This document shows, piece by piece, positions 6,594 through 13,995 of a DNA stretch of 26,430 bases. Both the position numbers and the translations under genes were made by a program. Numbering within the stretch: position 1 is the first letter of the stretch; each line of letters begins with the position of its first letter. The DNA is from Clostridiales bacterium (lineage in GTDB: Bacteria > Bacillota > Clostridia > Oscillospirales > Acutalibacteraceae). The notes under the pieces were generated by a model, which worked only from the letters and a program-made list of their open reading frames with translations, had not been told where the DNA came from and did not search any database. The stretch covers positions 10,109-36,538 of the forward strand of contig DXXH01000016.1 in the NCBI GenBank assembly GCA_019416395.1, in the 5' to 3' direction.

Positions 6594-8456
6594 ATGATGA
6601 AACACAATATAAAATTGGAACACGCCTTGCAAAAGGTGCAGAAGCCCGGGCGTTATGTGGGCGGGGAATTGAATGCTGTGGTGAAGGATCCCTCGCAGGT
6701 AGAGGTGCGTTTTGCCTTCTGTTTCCCTGACACGTATGAGATTGGCATGTCTCATTTGGGCATCAAGATCCTTTATGGCGCTTTTAATGAAGTGCCATAT
6801 TTCTGGTGTGAACGTGTCTTTGCGCCCTGGGTAGATATGGAAGAGGAAATGCGTCGTGAAGGCATTCCCCTTTACGCGTTGGAGAGCGGGGATCCGGTAA
6901 ATCAATTCGATTTTATCGGATTCACCTTGCAGTACGAACTGAGCTACACCAATGTGCTGAATATGCTGGAGCTGGCTGGAATTCCGCTGCGCAGTGAAGA
7001 TAGACCGGATTTGTTCAACATTGTTGTGGGAGGCGGTCCTTGTACCTGCAACCCGGAACCCTTGGCGGATTTCTTTGACCTGTTCTTTTTGGGCGACGGA
7101 GAAGAAGTGGACATCGAGGTGATGGAGCTTTACCGTCAGTGCAAAAAAGAGGGGAAATCCAAGCTGGAATTTTTAGAACAAGCCGCCCAGATCGAAGGGG
7201 TTTATGTGCCGGCTTTTTACGATGTTTCCTATAACGACGACGGCACGGTAAAAGCTTATATCCCCACTCATGGTGCGCCCAAAACGATTAAAAAGCGGGT
7301 AATCCGAGACATGGATCAGGCCTATTATCCCAAAGACTTTGTGGTGCCCCTCATCGACGTGGTACACAACCGGATTTCCGAAGAAGTGCTGCGGGGTTGT
7401 ATCCGTGGGTGCCGGTTCTGCCAAGCAGGTTTCCTCTACCGTCCCTACCGGGAAAAGAGCATTGGAGCCATCGATCAACAGTGCCGGGATTTGTGCCATT
7501 CTACCGGGTACGATGAAATTTCCCTTTCCTCTCTCAGCACCAGCGATTACAGCCAGTTAAACACGCTGATTGATACATTGCACCAATGGACCGAGGGGGA
7601 AAAAGTCAGTCTTTCCCTGCCCAGCCTGCGGGTAGATAACTTTTCCCCCGAGCTGATGGAGCGGATCAACTCCGTACGGAAAAGCGGGCTGACCTTCGCT
7701 CCGGAAGCAGGCTCCCAGCGCATGCGGGATGTGATCAATAAAAACGTGACCGAAGAAGAATTGATGCACACTGTAAATGTGGCTTTTACCGAGGGCTGGA
7801 CGCGTGTAAAGCTTTACTTCATGATCGGTCTCCCCACGGAAACTATGGACGATGTCCTGGCTATTTTGAAGCTGGGGCAAAAGGTGGTGGACACCTTTTA
7901 CGCCAATAAGGAAAAGCCAAAAGGGAAAGGGGTGGAAGTGTCTTTAAGCGCCGCTGCCTTTGTGCCAAAACCCTTTACGCCTTTCCAGTGGTTTGGACAG
8001 GACACCATGGATACACTGAAAGAGAAGCAGCACGCCTTAAAAGGTGGTGTCCACTCCCGGCGGATTTCCGTCAGCTATCACGGCGCCCAGACGAGCTTTT
8101 TGGAAGCTGTATTTGCCCGTGGTGACCGCCGGCTTTGCGCCGTGATGGAAAAAGCACGGGAGTTCGGCCTGCATTTCGACGGTTGGGACGACTGCTTTGA
8201 CTTTGACAAATGGATGGAAGCCTTTGAAGCTTGCGGACTTGACCCGGCATTCTACGCAAACCGCCATCGGGAATTTGACGAGGTATTTCCTTGGGATCAC
8301 CTGGACTATGGCGTGAAAAAGGAGTTCTTTATCGAAGAGTGTAAACGGGCCTATCAAAATCTGACCACGCCCAATTGTCGGGAAAAATGTTCCCATTGTG
8401 GCGCGGCCTGCTACGGAGGGGGGATCTGCGTTGAAAAGCGTACGGGTATGGTTTGA
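6594..8456 (+). CDS. B12-binding-type radical SAM protein (TIGR03960-like), function unknown
   Basis: The 620-residue protein has an N-terminal region resembling a cobalamin-binding-like fold (about 30-190, with C-F-P-D-T-Y-E-I-G-M-S-H-L-G and V-G-G-G-P). A radical SAM core follows with the C-X3-C-X2-C cluster motif C-I-R-G-C-R-F-C (Cys269, 273, 276). The C-terminus has five close cysteines (595, 599, 602, 606, 612), which suggests a second metal or Fe-S site. The family usually sits beside a DUF2344 gene, as here. The substrate is unknown; neighbours queA and rplS hint at RNA or ribosome modification, but this is inference. Start: ATG 6594 (or 6597) follows GGGAGA. A longer frame from TTG 6489 has no ribosome binding site. 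The end overlaps the next gene by 26 bases. Confidence 0.88.
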   Translation: MMKHNIKLEHALQKVQKPGRYVGGELNAVVKDPSQVEVRFAFCFPDTYEIGMSHLGIKILYGAFNEVPYFWCERVFAPWVDMEEEMRREGIPLYALESGDPVNQFDFIGFTLQYELSYTNVLNMLELAGIPLRSEDRPDLFNIVVGGGPCTCNPEPLADFFDLFFLGDGEEVDIEVMELYRQCKKEGKSKLEFLEQAAQIEGVYVPAFYDVSYNDDGTVKAYIPTHGAPKTIKKRVIRDMDQAYYPKDFVVPLIDVVHNRISEEVLRGCIRGCRFCQAGFLYRPYREKSIGAIDQQCRDLCHSTGYDEISLSSLSTSDYSQLNTLIDTLHQWTEGEKVSLSLPSLRVDNFSPELMERINSVRKSGLTFAPEAGSQRMRDVINKNVTEEELMHTVNVAFTEGWTRVKLYFMIGLPTETMDDVLAILKLGQKVVDTFYANKEKPKGKGVEVSLSAAAFVPKPFTPFQWFGQDTMDTLKEKQHALKGGVHSRRISVSYHGAQTSFLEAVFARGDRRLCAVMEKAREFGLHFDGWDDCFDFDKWMEAFEACGLDPAFYANRHREFDEVFPWDHLDYGVKKEFFIEECKRAYQNLTTPNCREKCSHCGAACYGGGICVEKRTGMV

Positions 8457-9081
8457 GAAAAAAGGCGCAGTGCGCTACATTTCCCATCTGGATTTGACAC
8501 GCTGCATGTCCCGTGGCTTAAAGCTGTCCGGATTGCCTGTATGGTATACAGAAGGGTTTAATCCCCGTATTTATATGACCTACGCCATGCCTTTATCCCT
8601 GGGAGTCTGTGGGGAACGGGAATGTATGGAAATCCGGTTGACAGAAGATGTTCCCCTGGATCAAATCCCGCCGCGATTGAACGCCCACCTTCCTAAAGAT
8701 CTGCGGGTGTTTGGGGCTTCGGAACCAGTGGACAAGTTTGAGGACATTCAGTATGGGGATTACGAGGTGTTTCTGGAATCGGAAACTCCTGCCCTTTTGG
8801 AAGAAAAGCTTCTCAAGCTTTTGGGCCGGGAAACCATTCTGGTGCGGAAACACACCAAGAAGGGCGACCGTGACGTGGATATCAAGCCGGATTTTTCCCA
8901 GGTACAGCATGAATGCTTGGAACATGGTCTTCGTTTGTCCATGCGGCTTCCATGCAGTATGAGCGGTAGCACAAACCCCGCATTGCTTCTGGAAGCGCTC
9001 AAAGCCTATGAAGGAGAAGAGCCGTATTGCACGATCACCCGGAAACGGCTTCTTATGAAAGATTTTTCCGAATTACAGTAA
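8431..9081 (+). CDS. DUF2344 protein, radical SAM-associated (TIGR03936-like)
   Basis: The 216-residue protein begins M-K-S-V-R-V-W-F-E-K-K-G-A-V-R-Y-I-S-H-L-D-L, the hallmark start of DUF2344 proteins. It continues with G-L-P-V-W-Y-T-E-G-F-N-P-R and M-P-L-S-L-G-V. The family occurs beside, or fused to, the B12-binding-type radical SAM protein and is thought to be its partner; no reaction is established. The start is TTG 8431, supported by GGAGGGGGG seven bases upstream. This puts it 26 bases inside the end of the radical SAM gene, so translation is probably coupled. A longer frame from GTG 8398 lacks a ribosome binding site. No metal-binding cysteine cluster is visible. Confidence 0.87.
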   Translation: MKSVRVWFEKKGAVRYISHLDLTRCMSRGLKLSGLPVWYTEGFNPRIYMTYAMPLSLGVCGERECMEIRLTEDVPLDQIPPRLNAHLPKDLRVFGASEPVDKFEDIQYGDYEVFLESETPALLEEKLLKLLGRETILVRKHTKKGDRDVDIKPDFSQVQHECLEHGLRLSMRLPCSMSGSTNPALLLEALKAYEGEEPYCTITRKRLLMKDFSELQ

Positions 9082-9088
9082 ATAATTC

Positions 9089-9117
9089 TTGCTTTTTGTC
9101 CACCCTTGTGCTAGAAT
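9089..9117 (+). promoter_or_regulatory. Promoter of rplS
   Basis: TTGCTT (9089-9094) and TAGAAT (9112-9117) are 17 bases apart, with an extended -10 TGC (9109-9111). Transcription would start near 9124, leaving a leader of about 150 bases. Confidence 0.78.
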
Positions 9118-9123
9118 ATTTAA

Positions 9124-9259
9124 GCATTTGAATTCCGCGGGTTTTCCTCAAAGGCTTGCCCGTGGGGGTCGAAACGCGAAGCGCCTTTTCGCTTCGTGCT
9201 AGGAAGCGGGCAGTCCGCTGCCGGGAAACCGGCATGAATGTCTGAATGATTATGATAAT
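9124..9259 (+). ncRNA. Structured rplS leader RNA, candidate L19-type leader
   Basis: Two strong hairpins are visible: a 9-bp stem 9175-9183/9190-9198, and GCCGG-GAAA-CCGGC with a GNRA loop (9220-9233). TGCCCG (9157-9162) can pair with CGGGCA (9207-9212), enclosing the first hairpin. The same CCCG can instead pair upstream in a 7-bp helix, CCGCGGG (9135-9141) with CCCGTGG (9159-9165). Structured autoregulatory leaders upstream of rplS are known in Firmicutes. I infer the same role here from position and structure and could not confirm a family match. Confidence 0.6.
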
Positions 9260-9272
9260 GGAGGAATCTCAA

Positions 9273-9617
9273 ATGGACGCAATCAAAATGATCTCTCAGG
9301 ATTCTCTCAAAGCGGAGATCCCCCAGTTCTCCATCGGTGACACTGTCCGCGTGGACGTGAATATCCGTGAAGGTGACCGGGAGCGTATTCAGCAGTTCGA
9401 AGGCACCGTTATCGCTCGCAAAGGCAGCGGTATCAGCGAAACCTTTACCGTTCGCCGTGTTTCCTATGGCGTAGGTGTGGAGCGGGTATTCCCCCTGCAC
9501 TCTCCCAATGTGAAGGCTGTGAAGGTTGTCCGTCAGGGCCGCGTTCGCCGCGCCAAGCTCTATTACCTGCGTAACCGCGTGGGCAAGGCCGCCAAGGTCA
9601 AAGAGCAGCTCAAGTAA
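9273..9617 (+). CDS. rplS: 50S ribosomal protein L19
   Basis: The 114-residue protein carries the L19 core: F-S-I-G-D-T-V-R-V-D-V near residue 23, E-G-D-R-E-R-I-Q-Q-F-E-G-T-V-I-A, the R-K-G-S-G-I-S-E-T-F-T-V-R segment, the V-G-V-E-R-V-F-P-L-H-S-P motif and a basic end R-V-R-R-A-K-L-Y-Y-L-R. L19 lies at the interface of the 30S and 50S subunits. ATG 9273 is preferred because GGAGG (9260-9264) is eight bases upstream; an ATG at 9246 in the same frame would place the ribosome binding site inside the gene. It has its own promoter, a structured leader and a strong terminator, so it forms a single-gene unit. Codon use is biased as expected for high expression. Confidence 0.98.
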   Translation: MDAIKMISQDSLKAEIPQFSIGDTVRVDVNIREGDRERIQQFEGTVIARKGSGISETFTVRRVSYGVGVERVFPLHSPNVKAVKVVRQGRVRRAKLYYLRNRVGKAAKVKEQLK

Positions 9618-9636
9618 AAGCAGCATAGATAACGTG

Positions 9637-9664
9637 AAAAGGGACATTTTGCTGTCCCTTTTTT
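9637..9664 (+). terminator. Intrinsic terminator after rplS
   Basis: AAAAGGGACA (9637-9646) pairs with TGTCCCTTTT (9653-9662) around a six-base loop, followed by T residues. This is a strong rho-independent terminator. Confidence 0.92.
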
Positions 9665-9719
9665 GCTATCGATTTTTCGCGCGATCCAAGCCGGTGAACG
9701 CCAGTTGGGAGGCAATTAC

Positions 9720-10283
9720 ATGGAACGGAATACGGGGAGTAAACCAAGCAGAACAGTTCGTACCATTCTGGAATGGATTGAAGAATTGATCATCGCCATG
9801 GTGCTCATTGCCATCGTATTCACTTTTGTCTGCCGTGTGGTCACGGTGACTGGGACTTCCATGGTTCCAAATTTTCACGATGGCGACCGGGTTTTAGTGG
9901 TCAGCGATCTTACTGGTGTAGAACAAGGCGATGTAGTGGTCATCGTCAATGTATTAGACGAACCTATCATTAAACGGGTCATCGCCACAGAAGGGCAAAC
10001 CGTTGATTTCGATTACGAAACGAAATCTGTACTTGTAGACGGCCAAACAGTGGACGAGACTCAATTTGGCCTGGAAAATGGCATTACAGAAGAGCCTTTT
10101 AGTTCCTTCGCTCTTTTGGATTTCCCACAGACTGTCCCGGAAGGGTGCGTATTCGTGCTGGGGGATAATCGGGCTGTCTCCGAAGACAGCCGTTATCAGG
10201 ACGTGGGTATGATCGATGAACGGAATATCCTGGGGAAAGCAGTGTTTCACCTTTTTCCATTCCAAAACTTAGGTCCGGTATAA
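9720..10283 (+). CDS. lepB: Type I signal peptidase, first tandem copy
   Basis: Membrane-anchored serine protease that removes signal peptides from secreted proteins. The 187-residue protein has one N-terminal membrane segment (about 22-41), as in Gram-positive SipS-type enzymes. Nucleophile Ser47 is in G-T-S-M-V-P and general base Lys85 in I-I-K-R-V-I-A-T-E-G. The G-D-N-R-x-x-S-x-D-S-R box follows near 148. The box after the serine is S-M-V-P-N instead of the usual S-M-x-P-T, a conservative oddity. ATG 9720 has GGGAGG seven bases upstream. I see no clear separate promoter in the 55 bases after the rplS terminator. The adjacent gene is a close paralog. Confidence 0.95.
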   Translation: MERNTGSKPSRTVRTILEWIEELIIAMVLIAIVFTFVCRVVTVTGTSMVPNFHDGDRVLVVSDLTGVEQGDVVVIVNVLDEPIIKRVIATEGQTVDFDYETKSVLVDGQTVDETQFGLENGITEEPFSSFALLDFPQTVPEGCVFVLGDNRAVSEDSRYQDVGMIDERNILGKAVFHLFPFQNLGPV

Positions 10284-10337
10284 AAAGGTGTAAATAGATT
10301 GAGAAAAAAGCATTTTTGGCCCAAAGGGGGTACAGTC

Positions 10338-10925
10338 ATGGAAGAAACAGCGCAGTTACGCAATGAAGCAAACCAGCCTCAGGGCGGTTCTCCTTTTGTC
10401 CGTTCCGTGTTAGAATGGACAGAAACCATTATCATGGCTGTGATCCTGGTAGCAGTTGTATTTACGTTTCTAGCCCGGGTTATCACGGTTGATGGACGGT
10501 CCATGGAACCCACTTACTATAATGGAGACCGGGTACTGGTGACAAACCTGGCGGGTTCCCCGCAACAAGGGGATATTGTGATCGTAGTAGGCGCTTTGGA
10601 CGAGCCGATCATCAAACGGGTGATTGCTACAGAAGGGCAAACCGTGGACTTTGATTTCCAATCCGGTGAAGTTGTGGTAGATGGAGAAATTTTACCAGGC
10701 TCCACTTTTGGCATTGAAAACGGTATCACCTATGTGCCAGACATGCCCGGTCAAGTGCTGGAATTCCCTCAGACTGTGCCGGAAGGCTGCGTGTTTGTGC
10801 TGGGAGATAATCGGGACAATTCCACGGATAGCCGGTTTCAAGCTGTAGGAATGGTGGATTGTCGGAATGTTCTGGGAAAAGTCGTATTTAATCTTTTTCC
10901 TTTTTCCAAAGCAGGACTTGTTTAA
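10338..10925 (+). CDS. lepB: Type I signal peptidase, second tandem copy
   Basis: The 195-residue paralog of the preceding gene shares long near-identical runs around the catalytic lysine (D-E-P-I-I-K-R-V-I-A-T-E-G-Q-T-V-D-F-D) and before the G-D-N-R box (F-P-Q-T-V-P-E-G-C-V-F-V-L). Nucleophile Ser55 is in G-R-S-M-E-P-T and general base is Lys93. One membrane segment spans about 30-49. This copy has the canonical S-M-x-P-T and G-D-N-R-D-N-S-x-D-S-R sequences. ATG 10338 has AGGGGG seven bases upstream. Only 54 bases separate it from the first copy, so they are probably co-transcribed. The similarity indicates a tandem duplication, possibly with divergent substrate preference. Confidence 0.96.
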   Translation: MEETAQLRNEANQPQGGSPFVRSVLEWTETIIMAVILVAVVFTFLARVITVDGRSMEPTYYNGDRVLVTNLAGSPQQGDIVIVVGALDEPIIKRVIATEGQTVDFDFQSGEVVVDGEILPGSTFGIENGITYVPDMPGQVLEFPQTVPEGCVFVLGDNRDNSTDSRFQAVGMVDCRNVLGKVVFNLFPFSKAGLV

Positions 10926-10973
10926 ATTGTAAAGTGCTTTTGCTTTGCAGATGAAAAAAATAAAGTGTTCCAA

Positions 10974-11003
10974 GGGCGGACTGGCGGTTTCGGCGGCCCG
11001 CCC
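10974..11003 (+). other. GC-rich hairpin in the rbgA leader
   Basis: GGGCGG (10974-10979) can pair with CCGCCC (10998-11003). It is followed by AAATTT, not a T tract, so it is not a clear terminator. It may affect message stability or translation of rbgA. Confidence 0.35.
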
Positions 11004-11026
11004 AAATTTATAAGGAGATGGCGTCC

Positions 11027-11899
11027 ATGGGAGAAATTCAATCAATACAGTGGTTTCCGGGACATATGGCGAAAACCCGGCGGAAAATCACGGAAGATCT
11101 AAAACTGGTGGACGCGGTAGCGGAAATTTTGGACGCCCGTGTTCCCAAAAGCAGTTCCAATCCTGTTTTGCGGGATATAATACAGCGCAAACCCAAAGTG
11201 GTGCTTTTAAATAAAAGTGACATGGCGGACCCGGCCCAAACCAACAAATGGATCTCATATTACGCAGATCAAGGGGAAAAAGCGATTCCCATTGAAAGCA
11301 AAACCGGTAAAGGAATCAACGCATTTTATCCCGCGGTACGGGAAGTTCTCAAGCCTCAAATTCAAGCTTGGGAGAAAAAAGGCATGGTTGGACGCCCTAT
11401 CCGGATTATGGTTGTGGGAATACCCAATGTGGGAAAATCTTCCTTCATTAACCGTATGATCTTTGGGGGCAAGGCGGGCAAAGCGGAAGTCCAGGATCGG
11501 CCTGGTGTCACAAGACAAAACCGTTGGTTTACAGTAGGGAAAGGGTTTGAACTTCTGGATACCCCCGGAGTTTTGTGGCCTAAATTTGAAGACCCTGTGG
11601 TGGGGGAACATCTGGCGTTTACTGGCGCAGTCCGGGACGAAATCCTTGATGTGGAAGGGTTAGCGTCACGGTTGCTAGAACTTTTGATGGAACTGTATCC
11701 CAAGGCTGTCAACGACCGCTATAAAACCGATCTTTCTCCGGATGAGCATTTGCCTGGCTATGAGATTCTGGAGCGTGTGGGACGCAAACGGGGTATGTTG
11801 ATTTCTGGCGGCGAAGTGAACACAGAGCGGGCCGCTATCACAGTTCTGGATGAATACCGGGGTGGAAAATTGGGACGTATTACCTTGGAAAGGCCATAA
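11027..11899 (+). CDS. rbgA: Ribosome biogenesis GTPase RbgA (YlqF)
   Basis: Circularly permuted GTPase that helps late assembly of the 50S subunit. In the 290-residue protein the G motifs appear in the permuted order: G4 N-K-S-D (62-65), a G5-like S-K-T-G near 91, G1 G-I-P-N-V-G-K-S (131-138), G2 Thr162 in P-G-V-T, and G3 D-T-P-G (178-181). The N-terminus I-Q-W-F-P-G-H-M-A-K-T is the family signature. A C-terminal region of about 100 residues completes the usual length. ATG 11027 has AAGGAG nine bases upstream; the ATG at 11018 touches that site and is unlikely. It is followed closely by rnhB, an arrangement common in Firmicutes. Confidence 0.97.
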   Translation: MGEIQSIQWFPGHMAKTRRKITEDLKLVDAVAEILDARVPKSSSNPVLRDIIQRKPKVVLLNKSDMADPAQTNKWISYYADQGEKAIPIESKTGKGINAFYPAVREVLKPQIQAWEKKGMVGRPIRIMVVGIPNVGKSSFINRMIFGGKAGKAEVQDRPGVTRQNRWFTVGKGFELLDTPGVLWPKFEDPVVGEHLAFTGAVRDEILDVEGLASRLLELLMELYPKAVNDRYKTDLSPDEHLPGYEILERVGRKRGMLISGGEVNTERAAITVLDEYRGGKLGRITLERP

Positions 11900-11947
11900 G
11901 TGCCGGGAAATGAGATCGGGGAATCCACAGGAATGGAGAGAATTGCC

Positions 11948-12586
11948 ATGACGTCAAAGGACAACACCGCGCAAGTCATAGACTGGTACGCTTGGGAACG
12001 GCGCGCTGAGGAAACTGGCCACGGGCCAGTATGTGGGATTGACGAAGCTGGACGTGGACCTTTAGCTGGCCCCGTCTGTGCCGCTGCGGTAATTCTGCCT
12101 ACAGATTGCGTTATTGAGGGACTGAATGACTCCAAAAAACTGACGGAAATAAAACGTGAGCTTCTTTTTCCGATCATTCAGGAAAAAGCTTTGGCCTGGA
12201 GCATTGGCTGGGCATCGGCCGAAGAGATCGATGAAATGGATATTCTCCAAGCTACCTTTTTGGCCATGACCAGAGCTGTGGAAGGTTTAGATCTTCAGCC
12301 TGGATGGGCTTTGGTAGACGGCAACCGTATGCCCCCACTTTCCGTTCCCGGAGAAACCGTGGTAAAGGGCGATGCACAATGTGCCAGCATTGCGGCAGCG
12401 TCCATTTTGGCCAAAGTAAGCCGTGACCGCTTGTTGTGGGAGTGGGACGCTTTATATCCTCAATACGGTTTTGCCAAACACAAGGGTTACGGAACAAAAG
12501 CGCACTATGCTGCAATTTTGCAATATGGGGTACTTCCCATACATAGGAAAAGCTTTCTGAAGAACCTGAAGGAGAAACATCTATGA
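11948..12586 (+). CDS. rnhB: Ribonuclease HII
   Basis: Cleaves the RNA strand of RNA-DNA hybrids and removes misincorporated ribonucleotides. The 212-residue protein shows G-I-D-E-A-G-R-G-P-L-A-G-P-V (Asp32, Glu33), N-D-S-K-K-L, V-D-G-N (Asp124) and K-G-D-A-Q-C-A-S-I-A-A-A-S-I-L-A-K (Asp142). These give all four metal-binding acidic residues. ATG 11948 is preferred because GGAGAG lies seven bases upstream; ATG 11933 and GTG 11900 are in frame but less well supported. The stop overlaps the start of the next gene in an ATGA, indicating translational coupling. Confidence 0.96.
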   Translation: MTSKDNTAQVIDWYAWERRAEETGHGPVCGIDEAGRGPLAGPVCAAAVILPTDCVIEGLNDSKKLTEIKRELLFPIIQEKALAWSIGWASAEEIDEMDILQATFLAMTRAVEGLDLQPGWALVDGNRMPPLSVPGETVVKGDAQCASIAAASILAKVSRDRLLWEWDALYPQYGFAKHKGYGTKAHYAAILQYGVLPIHRKSFLKNLKEKHL

Positions 12587-12936
12587 AAATCTCCACCGGG
12601 AAATTGGGAGAGGAACACATAGCAAAATGGTTGGAACAACATGGTTACCAGATCCTAGAACGGAATTATCATTCCAGGTTTGGGGAAATCGACATCATTG
12701 CTCAACAAGGCCCGTATATTGCTTTTGTGGAAGTGAAAACTCGCGCTACTAACAGCCAAGTTTCGCCATTTGAAGCGATCACCCCACAAAAACAGCGGAA
12801 AATTCTAGCTACGGCGAAGATATATCTCAATCAAAATCCAACCAGCCTGCAACCTCGGTTTGACGCTGCGGCGGTTTATCTGCAAGGGGAACAAATTGTG
12901 GGAGAAACCTATTTGGAGAACGCTTTTCTGAGTTGA
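12583..12936 (+). CDS. yraN: YraN-family (UPF0102) putative endonuclease
   Basis: The 117-residue protein matches the UPF0102 family: G-K-L-G-E-E-H-I-A-K-W-L near the start, then G-Y-Q-I-L-E-R-N-Y, R-x-G-E-I-D-I-I-A and F-V-E-V-K-T-R. The last two form a PD-(D/E)XK-like catalytic centre (Glu and Asp in G-E-I-D, then E-V-K). Length is normal. The family often follows rnhB; its precise biological role is unsettled. ATG 12583 overlaps the rnhB TGA by four bases. It ends 21 bases before the dipeptidase gene. Confidence 0.93.
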   Translation: MKISTGKLGEEHIAKWLEQHGYQILERNYHSRFGEIDIIAQQGPYIAFVEVKTRATNSQVSPFEAITPQKQRKILATAKIYLNQNPTSLQPRFDAAAVYLQGEQIVGETYLENAFLS

Positions 12937-12957
12937 AATCTGAAGGGAGAAATTTGT

Positions 12958-13893
12958 ATGCGCTATTTTGACCTGCACTGCGATACCATGACAGAATGCG
13001 CTGTAAAGGACATTCCCTTGCAGGAGAACCGCTTGCATGTAGATTTGGAAACTGTAGCTGGGTGGGAACATTATGTGCAATGCTATGCCGTTTGGCTTCC
13101 TGACAATTTGCGGGGAGAAAGCGCCTGGGAACGGTTTCTTCAAGTGGCTGGGCGTTTTTCGGAAGAAATAAAAAAGAACCACGATTCCCTTTCCCAATTG
13201 CGTGATCCGGGAGATTTGGCACGACTGGAGAAGGAAGGCCACCACGGTGCCATACTCACTGTGGAGAGTGGGGCAGCTTTGGGCGGAAAACTGGAGCACA
13301 TTCAGGACTTTCAGCGCCTAGGAGTCCGCATGTGCACCTTGACCTGGAACGGGACCACGGAACTGGGGCGGGGTGTCATGGCCCCAGGGACCAGCGGGCT
13401 GACGGACTTCGGACGTCAAGCGGTAAAGGCTATGGAAGAGGCGGGGATCCTGGTGGATTTATCCCACGCCAGCCCGGAACTTTTCTGGGATGTGGCGGAC
13501 ATCGCGGAAAAGCCCTTGGTGGCGTCCCATTCCAACGCCAAAGAGATTTGCGGTCATCCAAGAAACCTGACAAAAGAACAATTCCAAGCAATTCAAAAGT
13601 CAGGTGGCTTAGTGGGTTTGAACTTCTATAAAGCGTTCCTCAACGACCAGCCTGAAAAAGCCTGCATGGAAGATGTGCTGCGCCATGCGGAATATTTTCT
13701 GGCCCTGGGTGGAGAAAACGTGTTAGCCATGGGCGGCGATTGGGACGGTGCTGACCTGCCGGAAGATATGCCTGGGTTACAGGCGATCCCGGATCTTTAT
13801 GAGCTTTTTCTCCGCCACTACCCCGAATCTTTGGCGGAAAAAATCTTCTATGGAAATGCCGCCCGGGTATTCCAAGAACAAAAATTGCTCTAA
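12958..13893 (+). CDS. Membrane-dipeptidase family (M19) metallopeptidase
   Basis: The 311-residue protein resembles renal-dipeptidase-type zinc dipeptidases of the amidohydrolase fold. The metal ligands expected for the family are visible: His7 and Asp9 in D-L-H-C-D-T, Glu103 in V-E-S-G, His170 in V-D-L-S-H-A-S and His191 in A-S-H-S-N-A. G-G-D-W-D-G near the end is typical of the active-site rim. No signal peptide or membrane segment is visible, so the enzyme is probably cytoplasmic despite the family name. The natural substrate is not evident; dipeptide turnover, including D-amino-acid dipeptides, is possible. The start has GGGAG upstream. It closes the rbgA-rnhB-yraN run. Confidence 0.92.
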   Translation: MRYFDLHCDTMTECAVKDIPLQENRLHVDLETVAGWEHYVQCYAVWLPDNLRGESAWERFLQVAGRFSEEIKKNHDSLSQLRDPGDLARLEKEGHHGAILTVESGAALGGKLEHIQDFQRLGVRMCTLTWNGTTELGRGVMAPGTSGLTDFGRQAVKAMEEAGILVDLSHASPELFWDVADIAEKPLVASHSNAKEICGHPRNLTKEQFQAIQKSGGLVGLNFYKAFLNDQPEKACMEDVLRHAEYFLALGGENVLAMGGDWDGADLPEDMPGLQAIPDLYELFLRHYPESLAEKIFYGNAARVFQEQKLL

Positions 13894-13898
13894 TTGCT

Positions 13899-13927
13899 TT
13901 GACAGAACTGAAAAAGTAAGGTATAGT
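13899..13927 (+). promoter_or_regulatory. Consensus promoter for thrC
   Basis: TTGACA (13899-13904) and TATAGT (13922-13927) are separated by 17 bases. It begins six bases after the dipeptidase stop codon. Transcription would start near 13934, leaving about 60 bases before thrC. Confidence 0.83.
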
Positions 13928-13995
13928 TATACCGCAACCGCCAGGGAAAATCCTTGGCAGAAGGAGAATCTATTTCAAAAGTACAGGTGATGCAG

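Noticed and set aside
10940..10966. Possible promoter TTGCTT/TAAAGT upstream of rbgA
   Set aside because: Spacer is only 15 bases and the -10 box is poor; not enough to call.
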